64,000 nucleotides of DNA from Protopterus annectens (taxonomy: Eukaryota > Chordata > Ceratodontiformes > Protopteridae), in NCBI RefSeq assembly GCF_019279795.1, contig NC_056737.1, forward strand, positions 1,191,865,965-1,191,929,964. Reading direction: 5' to 3'. Within the stretch, counting starts at the first letter, position 1, and every line of letters starts with the position of its first letter. The translations under genes were made by a program, and so were the position numbers. Below the pieces are notes generated by a model. That model did no database searches and was not told the origin of the DNA. It was given only the letters and a program-made list of their open reading frames with translations. This document shows, piece after piece, positions 23,566-35,000 of this stretch.

Positions 23566-24324
23566 CTATAATATCATCAGAAAGTACATTATATGATGTG
23601 ACAAAATAAATTTTATTACATGTTGGATTTGATATTTCATGAGATTAATTGTTATTATACTGATTCTTATTTTTAGTATCCAATTCTTTAGAGCATAATT
23701 TTTTAAGGCTTTTCTAATTACTTCTACTGTATATCCCCTATTTCTAAACATCCGACAAGAATTTAAAATTTCTCTCTCTAAGGTAACAGGCTCATTACAA
23801 AGCCTGCTAACTCTCAATAGTTCCCCATATGGTAAAGAATTTACAATATGTGCCAGATGGCAACTACGTCCATCCAAAAATTGTCCACCATCACCAAATT
23901 TTCTGTGTATACTAGTGTTAATTTTTCCTTGTTCAACATTTCCTTTTAATGTTAAATCTAAAAAAGAAAATGAATTTCCACTTTGCAAACCTTCAAGTTC
24001 TAAACCTAATTGGTTAGAATTCAACAAATTCACAAAATTAGTTATAAACTCCATACCTCCTTTACACAAAAAAATTAAATAATCTATAAACCTAAAATAA
24101 TGAATCACACATTTATTAAAAAAATCTAACCTATACAAAAAAGTAACTTCAAAATAACCCATAACCAGATTAGCATACATGGGGGCAAAAGGTGCCCCCA
24201 TGGCCATACCTTGTATTTGCTGGTATACTACCTGGCTAAATTCAAAATAATTATTAACTAAACTAAAATAAATAAATTCTATAATATAATTTGACATTGG
24301 ACTATTTCCCAAGAAAAAATTCAA
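23566..24324 (-). pseudogene. Reverse transcriptase, C-terminal two thirds, second PLE
   Basis: Contains motif B-like QGMAMGAPFAPMYANLVMG, motif C in the form RFIDYLIFL, then LELEGL...SFSFLDLTL and the post-RT segment RMFRNRGYTVEVI. The family's catalytic motif is .IDD; here the second Asp codon is TAT at 24079-24081, a single GAT-to-TAT change that should abolish catalysis. The C-terminal tail of this frame runs out of register; the true continuation, including SDDIIATIKYYWPFL, is in another frame. Confidence 0.85.
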
Positions 24325-24368
24325 GAGCTTCTAAATCTATTGAATGTTTAATACTGGTATATAGACTC

Positions 24369-24797
24369 TTAACATAGTACTATCCAATAACATTCTTCCT
24401 CCCATGTTACATGTTTAATTTTATCTAAAAAATCAAAAGAATCCTTAATATAGGACTCTAAAGTTATCACAAATTTAGATAAATAATAATGTAGCATGAT
24501 TCCAATATTGTGTAAAAAGTAATTAGTAGCTGCTACAATAGGACGACCTGGTGGATTTACTAAATCTTTATGCACCTTAGGCAAACAATACATTTTTGCC
24601 ATAGTGCACTTATCTGTGTTAAATTTAACATCTATGCCCTTTTTGGACAAATATCCAAGTCTATAACCTTTCATTATAATATCTCTAAAATTTGTTATAG
24701 CTTGCTCATATTTTGTAATACTAGATATTTTATTCACTTCCTTTGAATTCACATGATTCATACACATTTGTAAATATTGCAAAAAGTGCAACACCAC
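24369..24797 (-). pseudogene. Reverse transcriptase, N-terminal part, second PLE
   Basis: Shows MYCLPKVHKDL and PPGRPIVAATN, the fingers motifs typical of Penelope RTs, followed by ESYIKDSFDFLDKI. A frame change between 24324 and 24369 removes the region where motif A (LYT.IP) is expected. The element is truncated shortly upstream (TSD at 24846). Confidence 0.83.
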
Positions 24798-24845
24798 TAT
24801 TTTGTTACCCTTATCTGTGGGTTTAATGATTAAATCTTTCTATCT

Positions 24846-24985
24846 TGCCTTCTGTGTGGAGTCTGCATGTCCTCCCATCCCTTACAAAGATGTGTCTGGA
24901 GTGTTTCTCCCTGCTCTGCTGAAATTTGGCTTTGTTTTTTTCCAAGTCAGACTAGTTTTCTGGTTAACAAATGTTTAAAAATAAC
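24846..24985 (+). mobile_element. tRNA-headed SINE, 3' half
   Basis: Continuation of the SINE at 22669-22756: GTGTGGAGTCTGCATGTCCTCC, then TGGAGTGTTTCTCCCTG, and the 3' end CTGGTTAACAAATG with an A-rich tail. The same 3' end occurs at 59500-59535 and, inverted, at 63751. Confidence 0.75.
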
Positions 24986-25275
24986 AGGCATTTGAATTTC
25001 AGACTTCATATTCTTCAGAAAGTACATGGTAAAACAAAACCTTTTATTCTAGCAATTGTCTATGTTTATAACATGGATATTTGAAATTTGCCAATATATT
25101 TCGAACTGTATTCCTCCATTATTGGCCTCGTCCAGGTATTTTATGCTAAGGTTGAGAGCTATGGTGAGAACTGAATTCACTGAATATATTTGGCAGCTGT
25201 ATTCCCACATTATTGGCTTTTTTCAGGTGTTTTTTGCTAAGAGGTTGGCAGCTATGGTGAGAACTGAATTCACTA
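24986..25275 (+). repeat. MITE-like fragment with a 93-bp tandem duplication
   Basis: The left part (GAATTTCAGACTTCATATTC, TTATTCTAGCAATTG) matches the MITE-like family. Its right end, from about 25089, is duplicated in tandem with a 93-bp period: GCTATGGTGAGAACTGAATT occurs at 25158 and 25251. Confidence 0.7.
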
Positions 25276-25317
25276 AATAGTAGCCATTTAAGTTTGTCTT
25301 CCTTTGTTTCAGCTGAT

Positions 25318-25395
25318 TTGGCATAGTGGTATGTTTCTCTGACTGTTTTGCACAGGGTCCCCTGGGTTCAAGACGTGGCAGTGAAATGTCTGGTG
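25318..25395 (+). mobile_element. tRNA-like SINE head
   Basis: TTGGCATAGTGGTATG resembles an A box and GGGTTCAAGAC a B box, about 40 bp apart. No obvious tail. A degenerate tRNA-derived SINE is likely; no intact tRNA cloverleaf. Confidence 0.4.
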
Positions 25396-25409
25396 GTAGC
25401 ACAGTATTT

Positions 25410-25560
25410 TATTCTAGCAACTTTCCAACATTATACAAGCAATATTTAAAATGTGTCCCTGGTTTTTGGCCTTTTGTCCCGTCCCCTCCACAAATTAATT
25501 TTGGCTTTTTCCAGATATCTTGTGCTGCAAAGTTCAGAGATACAGCTGAGTGTTGAGTAG
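25410..25560 (+). mobile_element. MITE-like family fragment
   Basis: TATTCTAGCAACTTTCCAAC, AGCAATATTTAAAATGTGTC and GGCTTTTTCCAGATATCTTG match the right part of the MITE-like family, ending in a degenerate TTCAGAGATAC. Confidence 0.6.
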
Positions 25561-25633
25561 ATTTTACAAGGAGCTGAGAGCTGCAGGGGAACAAAAGTTT
25601 AGTGCTGCTTATGCTAAGTCTGCTTGCATTGTT

Positions 25634-25705
25634 AACAGCTCAACAGGTAGTGTACTTGCTTTTGATGCAGAAGGCTGTGGGTTCTACTCCCACAGTAGGT
25701 AGATG
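25634..25705 (+). mobile_element. tRNA-derived sequence (SINE head or tRNA pseudogene)
   Basis: A-box-like AGCTCAACAGGTAGTG, an anticodon-arm-like CTTGCTTTTGATGCAGAAG, and a T-arm CTGTGGGTTCTACTCCCACAG with a 7-bp stem and 7-nt loop. The B box carries T in place of the usual G/A. Spacing is tRNA-like, but the acceptor stem is not convincing, so it is called a SINE head or pseudogene. Confidence 0.5.
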
Positions 25706-25789
25706 CATTGCTGATACTGTACTGTGTTGTAAAGGGGGTGAATGCTGCAGTCCTTTTTGGCAAAGATACCTAGTAACTATGAACCTGTT

Positions 25790-26617
25790 ATCAGTTTGCT
25801 ATCCATTCCCTATTGCGGTATTACTAGCTTATCATTTTTTAATGCATGCAACATAGGCAATTTATTCTTCAAGGGCAACAGGCACTTTATTTGTAGATGA
25901 AACAATGACATATAAAGTTACTTGCTAGCAGCAACCTCTTTATTAGTTACAGATTTCTTTAATGTGGATTTTACTACTTCAGAGATTGTGAATATTTACT
26001 GATACTGGTGGATTATAGAAGGTTGAGTAGACATTTTATGATGGAAATGTTCTGAATTGGGTGGTTTTGTCATTGGTGCATGCATTTTGTTTCATTGTTT
26101 ACTGGAAAAATGTTCAAAACAATAAATTTAAAATGCCCTCTAACAACTGTACTGTATTGTACAAGGAATATAATGTAATACAGTCAGGAAGGTGTATCAA
26201 AGAGCATGTGTATGTTTCATGTTCAAGGGGCCTATGATTTTGAAAACAGCCCAGAGTTAATATTTATCTGCCACTGGCAAAATGTATTTTCTTTGAATGT
26301 GGGTTTCAATGATGTTTCAATGCATGTGAGTTTCAAGGTCAGAGAAGTTTTAATGCTAAGTCTATATTTTCATTGTGAGACTGCATTACTTTGTTTAACA
26401 GATATCTATTGGGGTTTGTATGTAAAATGCAAAATAAAACTTTCAAATGAAATCTAAATCATTGCAGAAGTAAAGCAGTATGCACATTACAGTGTTTATG
26501 GTAAATGGGGCAAAATAACCAAGGAATGGGACGTTGGAATGGCTGCAGAGGGGAGGCTCCATTCGACCATGATTTTGTGAGTGGGGAAGAGTAGCAAACT
26601 CAGACAGCGCCGGTTGA
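25790..26617. other. Unannotated AT-rich DNA
   Basis: No gene or repeat family recognised on either strand. Confidence 0.5.
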
Positions 26618-26918
26618 ACTATACCTCTCAGTTGTTCATATTTTTGCAGAATGAATAGATATTTGCTTCTTATTTTTGTTTTTTTTCCTCATAAAATTTG
26701 TGGTTTTCTAGCAAATCATTTAGGAATGAAGTCACTAAATGACAGACATTGAGTTTCAGACGTCATAACCTTCAGAAAAATGCATGCTAATGTAACACCT
26801 GTTATTCTATCAACTGTCTTAAGTTTATACAAGAGCAATTTTTAGTAGTGTTTGTATGTTCACCCAATATATTTGGCCTTGTCCAGATTTCCTGCATTAA
26901 GAGGTTGAGAGGTACGTG
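26618..26918 (+). mobile_element. MITE-like element, copy B
   Basis: Full-length-looking copy: starts ATACCTCTCAGTTG and ends GTTGAGAGGTACGTG, a short imperfect inverted terminal pair. The interior has CCTCATAAAATTTGTGGTTT, GTTTCAGACGTCATAACC, and TGTTATTCTATCAACTG. No coding capacity. Confidence 0.72.
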
Positions 26919-27179
26919 CAAATCGCTTTGTAGAATTAGGAATATCCAAACCTCTTAATTGTCCCCAATTTTGGCTCAAAATGTTGCTCTCCCCAAATAA
27001 TCCCTCCTCAAAATGGCAATTTTGGAAGAAAATGTGGAGGGTTTACAATTATATATAACTGTAATGATCAGAGTTATAGATTACTTTTATTTCAGAAATG
27101 CATGTAGATGCTCTTATTTTGTTAGCTGCTCAAGTTAACAGTGTTAATATTAAAAAGGTGTCCCTTTTTTGACAGGTTC

Positions 27180-27490
27180 CCAGCTGTATTGTGTGGCAAC
27201 TTTATATTTTTACCTCACATTTTTGGTCTGTTTTTCATAAAATTGTGGTTTTCTGGCAAATTAGTGGCAAATCATTAAAGATTGAAGTTAGAAAATAATG
27301 GCAGACATTTAAGTTTCAGATTTTATACCCTTCAGAAAATTTGTACTAATGCAAGATCTGCTAGTGTTCTATTATCTAAGTTAATAAGAGCAATATTTAA
27401 AACTTGTCCTTATTTTTGGGCCTGTGTCCCACTTCTAGTTCTATGTATGGCTTTGTCCAGATTTCTTGCTCTGAAGTTGAGAGGTATGAG
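27180..27490 (+). mobile_element. MITE-like element, copy C
   Basis: Same order of blocks as copy B: a degenerate CAGCTGTATTG-like start, TTCATAAAATTGTGGTTTTC, AATGGCAGACATTTAAGTTT, AAGAGCAATATTTAAAAC, and the end AAGTTGAGAGGTATG. Lies 260 bp downstream of copy B in the same orientation. Confidence 0.7.
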
Positions 27491-28247
27491 TGTCAGAGCC
27501 ATCACTGTCAGCCAGAAACATTTCAAATTATGACATACTTGTTGCACCCCACTCTCCATTGTAGTGGCTCTGGATGTGTCCAAGGAAGGCAAGGAGCAGT
27601 TATGCAGTGTAAGTGTGCAGAGTATTTCCCCATCCAAGGTAGACCACAAGTACAACCGTGGCTTTTTATCTGTCCTTGATTTTGCAGAATGTTCTGGCTT
27701 ACTGTCAGATTTTTATACTGATGATTTATGCTTCTTATTATTCAGGAAATACATGCTGTCACAGTGCCCTGTTGCTCTGTTTAAGTAGCAATGATTTAAT
27801 GAGGATCAGGTAAGCTTGTCGGAGATTGTAAGATGCAAGTAATCTTTAATAAGCATACTGTTAAAGAATTACCAGCATTGAAAGACTTTTCGTTGTTGCC
27901 ATGCAGAGAATATTTACATAACTAGATAATGTATAAGCCTTGGCTATTGAAATGCATATGACAGTATTTGTAATAAAAGGACAAGATTACAGTATTTTCA
28001 GAAGCTCATTACATTTATTGGAGACTTGCAGTCATCTTTTGTGGAGACTTGCAGTCATCTTTGCAGGCTTACCCGTAAAATAAACAGAATGCCAATCTAT
28101 CATCTGTGGTCCGTAACTTGAGCAGGAATCCTTTAAGCAATTTATCTTGAGCTTGTTTCTTGTTTGCTGTTCATTTTTTACTTTGATCATGTCTTCCCCA
28201 TGAAACAAGTAGATAGTTGTGTCAGGCAGCAGGTCTTTTTTGGATAA
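27491..28247. other. Unannotated DNA
   Basis: No gene recognised. It contains a short tandem duplication at 28021-28061 (GGAGACTTGCAGTCATCTTT twice). The small open frames here have no motif support. Confidence 0.5.
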
Positions 28248-28386
28248 TATAGCAATAACCCACGCCTGGGTGTGGGTAATGCTAAATTTACCCACGGTTG
28301 GCGTGGTTTGGTCCCGAAGCCGAGGACCAAACAAAGCCAACCGGGTAAATTAGCATTACCACACCAGAAGTGGTTATTGCTATATA
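28248..28386. repeat. Hairpin 1 of the palindrome cluster
   Basis: Arms begin ATATAGCAATAACC and end GGTTATTGCTATAT. They pair imperfectly for about 65 bp each, through GGTAATGCTAAATTTACCC and GTTGG.GTGGTTTGGTCC, with the turn near 28318. Indels between the arms show the palindrome is not recent. Confidence 0.88.
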
Positions 28387-28529
28387 TGACATTATTTAAG
28401 AAAAGAAACTATTACTTTTCTTAAATAATGGCATAGTATAATGCCTGTTTACTGCCCTTCCGCAGATGTCTGGCATCCGGCAGTTCTGATGTACTGCGCC
28501 TGCGCGGTACATCAGAGTTGCAAAAGCTG

Positions 28530-28698
28530 GAGAAAGCAAGATCTCCGTTGCTTTTTAGTCTCGCTATGTTAAATGAGTTTAACATAGCGAGACAGTTAAA
28601 ATAAGCAACGGACATCTCCGTTGCTTATTTTAAAACTGTCTCGCATGTTAAACTCATTTAACATAGCAGACATAAAAGCAACGGAGATCTTGCTTTCT
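28530..28698. repeat. Nested palindrome 2
   Basis: Centre near 28614. The outer arms GAGAAAGCAAGATCTCCGTT pair with their complement ending at 28698. Each arm contains its own smaller palindrome, GTCTCGCTATGTTAAA-TGAG-complement (28558-28593 left, 28638-28671 right), and the core is a hairpin of AATAAGCAACGGA. Confidence 0.9.
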
Positions 28699-28711
28699 CC
28701 GTTGCTTTTTT

Positions 28712-28848
28712 TTTAAACACTGCCTCGCTATGTTAAATGGGTTTAACATAGTGAGACAGCTTTAAAATAAGCAACGGAGATCTCCGTTGCTTATTTTAAA
28801 GCTGTCTCGCTATGTTAAACCCATTTAACATAGCGACAATGTTTAAAT
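28712..28848. repeat. Nested palindrome 3 with a perfect 44-bp core
   Basis: Arms of about 67-69 bp are nearly identical in inverse orientation around 28780/28781. The central 44 bp (28759-28802) are a perfect loop-less palindrome (GCTTTAAAATAAGCAACGGA...). Each arm again contains the GTTAAATGGGTTTAAC palindrome. Confidence 0.92.
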
Positions 28849-28912
28849 CGAGTTATACTAATGGAAAAAAGTCCGGGCGACCGGACCTTTTTCCATTAGT
28901 ATAACTCGATTT
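28845..28912. repeat. Hairpin 4
   Basis: 32-bp arms starting AAATCGAGTTATACTAATGG with one mismatch, and a GCGA loop region. It overlaps the right end of palindrome 3 by about 4 bp. Confidence 0.92.
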
Positions 28913-28940
28913 ACAACGGGCACGCTGGACAATCAGCGTG

Positions 28941-29074
28941 CACGTTTTGGGGGGATCATGGTATAATAAACGTTTTTACAAGTGGGGGTATCACAGAGAT
29001 TGCTACATTCAGCATGTTACTTGGTAATTTTATAAAGCTGAATATAAATTATAATTAGAACTGCAGTGCAAGGA
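28941..29074. other. Unannotated spacer
   Basis: AT-rich sequence between the palindrome cluster and the 58-bp array, with nothing recognised. Confidence 0.5.
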
Positions 29075-32000
29075 GACCTTTACATTTCAGACAGACTTCA
29101 GAGCCACTATCTAAATCCCACAATAACAATAACACCTTTACCTTTCAACCAGTCTCCACTGCCACTATCTAGATCCCAAAATAACAATAACACCTTTACC
29201 TTTCAACCAGTCTCCACAGCCACTATTTAAATCCCACAATAACAATACCATCTTTACCTTTCAACCAGTCTTTGCAGCCACTATCTAAATCCCACAATAA
29301 CAATAACACCTTTACCTTTCAGACAGACTTCAGAGCCACTATCTAAATCCCACAATAACAATAACACCTTTACCTTTCAACCAGTCTTCACAGCCACTAT
29401 CTAAATCCCAAAATAACAATAACACCTTTACCTTTCAACCAGTCTCCTCAGCCACTATCTAAAGCCCTCATTAAGAATACCATCTTTACCTTTCAACCAG
29501 TCACCAAATCCACTATCTAAATCCCACAATAACAATATCACCTTTACCATTCAACCAGTCTTCACAGCCACTATCTAAATCCCAAAATAACAATAACACC
29601 TTTAACTTTCAACCAGTCTCCACAGCCACTATCTAAATCCCACAATAACAATACCGTCTTTACCTTTCAACCAGTCTCCACAGCCACTATCTAAATCCCA
29701 CACTAACAATAACACCTTTACCTTTCAACCAGTCTCCACAGCCATTATTTAAAGCCCTCCTAAAGAATACCATCTTTACGTTTCAGCAAGTCTCCACAGC
29801 ACTATCTAAATCCCACAATAACAGTAACACCTTTACCTTTCAACCAGTCTCCACAGCCACTTTCTAAATCACATAATAACAATACCACCTTTATCTTTCA
29901 ACCAGTCTCCACAGCCACTATCTAAACCCCATAATAACATTAACACCTTTACCTTTCAAAGAGTCTCCACAGCCACTATCTAAATCCCACAATAACAATA
30001 ACACCTTTACCTTTCAACCAGTCTCCACAGCCACTATCTAAAGCCCCCAATAACAATGACAGCTTTACCTTTCAACCAGTCTCTACAGCCACTATCTAAA
30101 TCCACAATAACAATAACACCATTACCATTCAACCAGTCTACACAGCGACTATCTAAATCCCACAATAACAATACCACCTTTACCTTTCAACCAATTTCCA
30201 AAGCCACTATCAAAATCCCAAAATAACAATAACATCTTTACCTTTCAACCAGTCTCCACAGCCATTACCTAAATCCCACAATAACAACAACACCTTTACC
30301 TTTCAACCAGTCTTCGCAGCCACTATCTAAATCCCACAATAACAATAACACCTTTACCTTTCAGACAGACTTCAGAGCCACTATCTAAATCCCACAATAA
30401 CAATAACACCTTTACCTTTCAACCAGTCTCCACTGCCACTATCTAGATCCCAAAATAACAATAACACCTTTACCTTTCAACCAGTCTCCACAGCCACTAT
30501 CTAAATCCCACAATAACAATACCATCTTTACCTTTCAACCAGTCTCCAAAGCCACTATCTAAATCCCACACTAACAAAAACACCTTTACCTTTCAACCAG
30601 TCTCCTCAGCCACTATCTAAAGCCCTCATTAAGAATACCATCTTTACCTTTCAACCAGTCTCCACAGCCACTATCTAAATCCCACATTAACAATACCACC
30701 TTTACCTTTCAACCAGTCTTCACAGCCACTATCTAAATCCCAAAATAACAATAACACCTTTACCTTTCAACCAGTCTCCTCAGCCACTATCTAAAGCCCT
30801 CATTAAGAATACCATCTTTACCTTTCAACCAGTCACCAAATCCACTATCTAAATCCCACAATAACAATATCACCTTTACCATTCAACCAGTCTTCACAGC
30901 CACTATCTAAATCCCAAAATAACAATAACACCTTTAACTTTCAACCAGTCTCCACAGCCACTATCTAAATCCCACAATAACAATACCGTCTTTACCTTTC
31001 AACCAGTCTCCACAGCCACTATCTAAATCCCACACTAACAATAACACCTTTACCTTTCAACCAGTCTCCACAGCCATTATTTAAAGCCCTCAATAAGAAT
31101 ACCATCTTTACGTTTCAGCAAGTCTCCACAGCACTATCTAAATCCCACAATAACAGTAACACCTTTACCTTTCAACCAGTCTCCACAGCCACTTTCTAAA
31201 TCCCACAATAACAATACCACATTTACCTTTCAACCAGTCTCCACAGCCACTATCTAAATCCCACAATAACAATAACACCTTTACCTTTCAACTACTCTCC
31301 ACAGCCACTATCTAAATCACACAATAACAATAACACATTTACCTTTCAACCAGTCTCCACAGCCACTATCTAAAGCCCCCAATAATAATGACAGCTTTAC
31401 CTTTCAACCAGTCTCTACAGCCACTATCTAAATCAACATTAACAATAACACCATTACCTTTCAACCAGTCTACACAGCGACTATCTAAATCCCACAATAA
31501 CAATACCACCTTTACCTTTCAACCCATTTCCAAAGCCACTATCTAAATCCCACAATAACAATAACACCTTTACCTTTCAACCCATTTCCAAAGCCACTAT
31601 CTAAATCCCACAATAACAATAACACCTTTACCTTTCAACCAGTCTCCACAGCCACTATCTAAATCCCACAATAACAATAATGCCTTTACCTTTTAACCAG
31701 TCTCTACAGCCACTATCTAAATCCCAGAATAACAAAAACACCTTTACATTTCAACCAGTCTTCACGGCAAGTATCTAAATCCAACAATAATGATACCACA
31801 TTTTCCTTTCAACCAGTCTTCACAGCCACTGTTTAAATCCCACAATAACAACACCATATTTACCTTTCAACCAGTCTCCACAGCCACTATCTAAATCACA
31901 CAATAACAATACCTCCTTTTCCTTTCAATCAGTCTCCACAGCCACTATCTAATTCCCAAAATAAAAATAACACCTTTATCTTTCAACCAGTCTCCACAGC

Positions 32001-35000
32001 CACTTTCTAAATACCACAATAACAGTAACACCTTTACCTTTCAACCAGTCTTCACAGCCACTAACTTAATCCCATAATAACAATTACACCGTCACATTTC
32101 AACCAGTCTCCACAGCCACTATCTAAATCCCGCAATAACAATAACACATTTACCTTTCAACCAGTCTCCTCAGCCACTACCTAAAGCCCTAATTAAGAAT
32201 ACTGTCTTTACCTTTCAGCCAGTCTCCACAGCCACTATCTAAATCCCACATTAACAATACCACCTTTACCTTTCAACCAGTCAACAAATCCACTATCTAA
32301 ATCCCACAATAACAATATCACCTTTACCGTTCAACCAGTCTTCACAGCCACTATCTAAATCCCAAAATAACAATAACACCTTTAACTTTAAACCAGTCTC
32401 CACAGCCACTATCTAAATCCCACAATAACAATACAGTCTTTACCTTTCAACCAGTCTCCACAGCCACTATCTAAATCCCACACTAACAATATCACCTTTA
32501 CCTTTCAACCAGTCTCCACAGCCACTATCTAAATCCCACAATAACAATAACACCTTTACCTTTCAACTACTCTCCACAGCCACTATCTAAATCACACAAT
32601 AACAATAACACATTTACCTTTCAACCAGTCTCCACAGCCACTATCTAAATCCCACAATAACAATAACACCTTTACCTTTCAACTACTCTCCACAGTCACT
32701 ATCTAAATCACACAATAACAATAACACATTTACCTTTCAACCAGTCTCCACAGCCACTATCTAAATCAACATTAACAATAACACCATTACCTTTCAACCA
32801 GTCTACACAGCGACTATCTAAATCCCACAATAACAATACCACCTTTACCTTTCAACCCATTTCCAAAGCCACTATCTAAATCCCACAATAACAATAACAC
32901 CTTTACCTTTCAACCAGTCTCCTCAGCCACTATCTAAAGCCCTCATTAAGAATACCATCTTTACCTTTCAACCAGTCACCAAATCCACTATCTAAATCCC
33001 ACAATAACAATATCACCTTTACCATTCAACCAGTCTTCACAGCCACTATCTAAATCCCAAAATAACAATAACACCTTTACCTTTCAACCAGTCTCCACAG
33101 CCATTATTTAAAGCCCTCCTAAAGAATACCATCTTTACGTTTCAGCAAGTCTCCACAGCATTATCTAAATCCCACAATAACCGTAACACCTTTACCTTTC
33201 AACCAGTCTCCACAGCCACTATCTAAACCCCATAATAACATTAACACCTTTACCTTTCAAAGAGTCTCCACAGCCACTATCTAAATCCCACAATAACAAT
33301 ACCACCTTTACCTTTCAACCAGTCTCCACAGCCACTATCTAAATCCCACAATAACAATAACACCTTTACCTTTCAACTACTCTCCACAGCCACTATCTAA
33401 ATCACACAATAACAATAACACATTTACCTTTCAACCAGTCTCCACAGCCACTATCTAAAGCCCCCAATAATAATGACAGCTTTACCTTTCAACCAGTCTC
33501 TACAGCCACTATCTAAATCAACACTAACAATAACACCATTACCTTTCAACCAATTTCCAAAGCCACTATCAAAATCCCAAAATAACAATAACATCTTTAC
33601 CTTTCAACCAGTCTACAAAGCAATTATCTAAATCCAACAATAACAATACCACCTTTACCTTTCAACCAATGTCCAAAGCCATTATCAAAATCCCAAAATA
33701 ACAATAACATCTTTACCTTTCAACCAGTCTCCACAGTCACTACCTAAATCCCACAATAACAACAACACCTTTATCTTTCAACCAATCTTTGCTGCCACTA
33801 TCTAAATCCCACAATAACAATAACACCTTTATGTTTCAGACAGACTTCAGAGCCACTATCTAAATCCCACAATAACAATAACACCTTTACCTTTCAACCA
33901 GTCTCCACTGCCACTATCTAGATCCCAAAATAACAATAACACCTTTACCTTTCAACCAGTCTCCAAAGCCACTATCTAAATCCCACAATAACAATACCAT
34001 CTTTACCTTTCAACCAGTCTCCAAAGCCACTATCTAAATCCCACACTAACAAAAACACCTTTACCTTTCAACCAGTCATTATCTAAAGCCCTCATTAAGA
34101 ATACCGTCTTTACCTTTCAACCAGTCTCCACAGCCACTATCTAAATCCCACATTAACAATACCACCTTTACCTTTCAACCAGTCTTCACAGCCACTATCT
34201 AAATCCCAAAATAACAATAACACCTTTACCTTTCAACCAGTCTCCTCAGCCACTATCTAAAGCCCTCATTAAGAATACCATCTTTACCTTTCAACCAGTC
34301 ACCAAATCCACTATCTAAATCCCACAATAACAATATCACCTTTACCATTCAACCAGTCTTCACAGCCACTATCTAAATCCCAAAATAACAATAACACCTT
34401 TAACTTTCAACCAGTCTCCACAGCCACTATCTAAATCCCACACTAACAATAACACCTTTACCTTTCAACCAGTCTCCACAGCCATTATTTAAAGCCCTCA
34501 ATAAGAATACCATCTTTACATTTCAGCAAGTCTCCACAGCACTATCTAAATCCCACAATAACAGTAACACCTTTACCTTTCAACCAGTCTCCACAGCCAC
34601 TTTCTAAATCACATAATAACAATACCACCTTTATCTTTCAACCAGTCTCCACAGCCACTATCTAAACCCCATAATAACATTAACACCTTTACCTTTCAAA
34701 GAGTCTCCACAGCCACTATCTAAATCCCACAATAACAAAACCTTTACCTTACAACTACTCTCCAGACACTATCTAAATCACACAATAACAATAACACATT
34801 TACCTTTCAACCAGTCTCCACAGACACTATCTAAAGCCCCCAATAATAATGACAGCTTTACCTTTCAACCAGTCTCTACAGCCACTATCTAAATCAACAT
34901 TAACAATAACACCATTACCTTTCAACCAGTCTACACAGCGACTATTTAAATCCCACAATAACAATACCACCTTTACCTTTCAACCCATTTCCAAAGCCAC

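Larger units (their letters stand above)
22757..24845 (-). mobile_element. Penelope-like element, 5'-truncated, with a 15-bp target-site duplication
   Basis: A 2.1-kb PLE on the minus strand, from a different family than the pair at 6.4-11 kb. It is bounded by a perfect 15-bp direct repeat, TGCCTTCTGTGTGGA, at 22742-22756 and 24846-24860. The repeat is SINE sequence, and joining across the insertion restores a continuous SINE (TGTGGA then GTCTGCATGTCCTCC), which defines both ends. It carries RT and GIY-YIG endonuclease remains but not the N-terminal part. The left side (22757-23113) is its 3' UTR. Confidence 0.9.
28248..28940. repeat. Cluster of nested palindromes (foldback-like)
   Basis: About 690 bp made almost entirely of inverted repeats. 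In order: a long hairpin (28248-28386), a short hairpin (28390-28430), a 30-bp palindrome (28486-28515), two large palindromes (28530-28698 and 28712-28848) whose arms themselves contain smaller palindromes, a 68-bp hairpin (28845-28912), and a 20-bp hairpin (28921-28940). Shared modules are TCTCCGTTGCTTATTTTAAA and GTCTCGCTATGTTAAA, each used in both orientations. There is no coding capacity, and a clear flanking target duplication was not identified. A foldback or compound palindromic MITE is the likely class. Confidence 0.9.

Noticed and set aside
25634..25705. Functional tRNA gene
   Set aside because: A convincing T-arm is present, but the B box is altered, the anticodon stem is weak and no acceptor stem pairs; a SINE head is more likely.
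28032..28615. Small minus-strand frames across the palindrome cluster
   Set aside because: They run through inverted repeats and have no motif; palindromic DNA gives matching frames on both strands.
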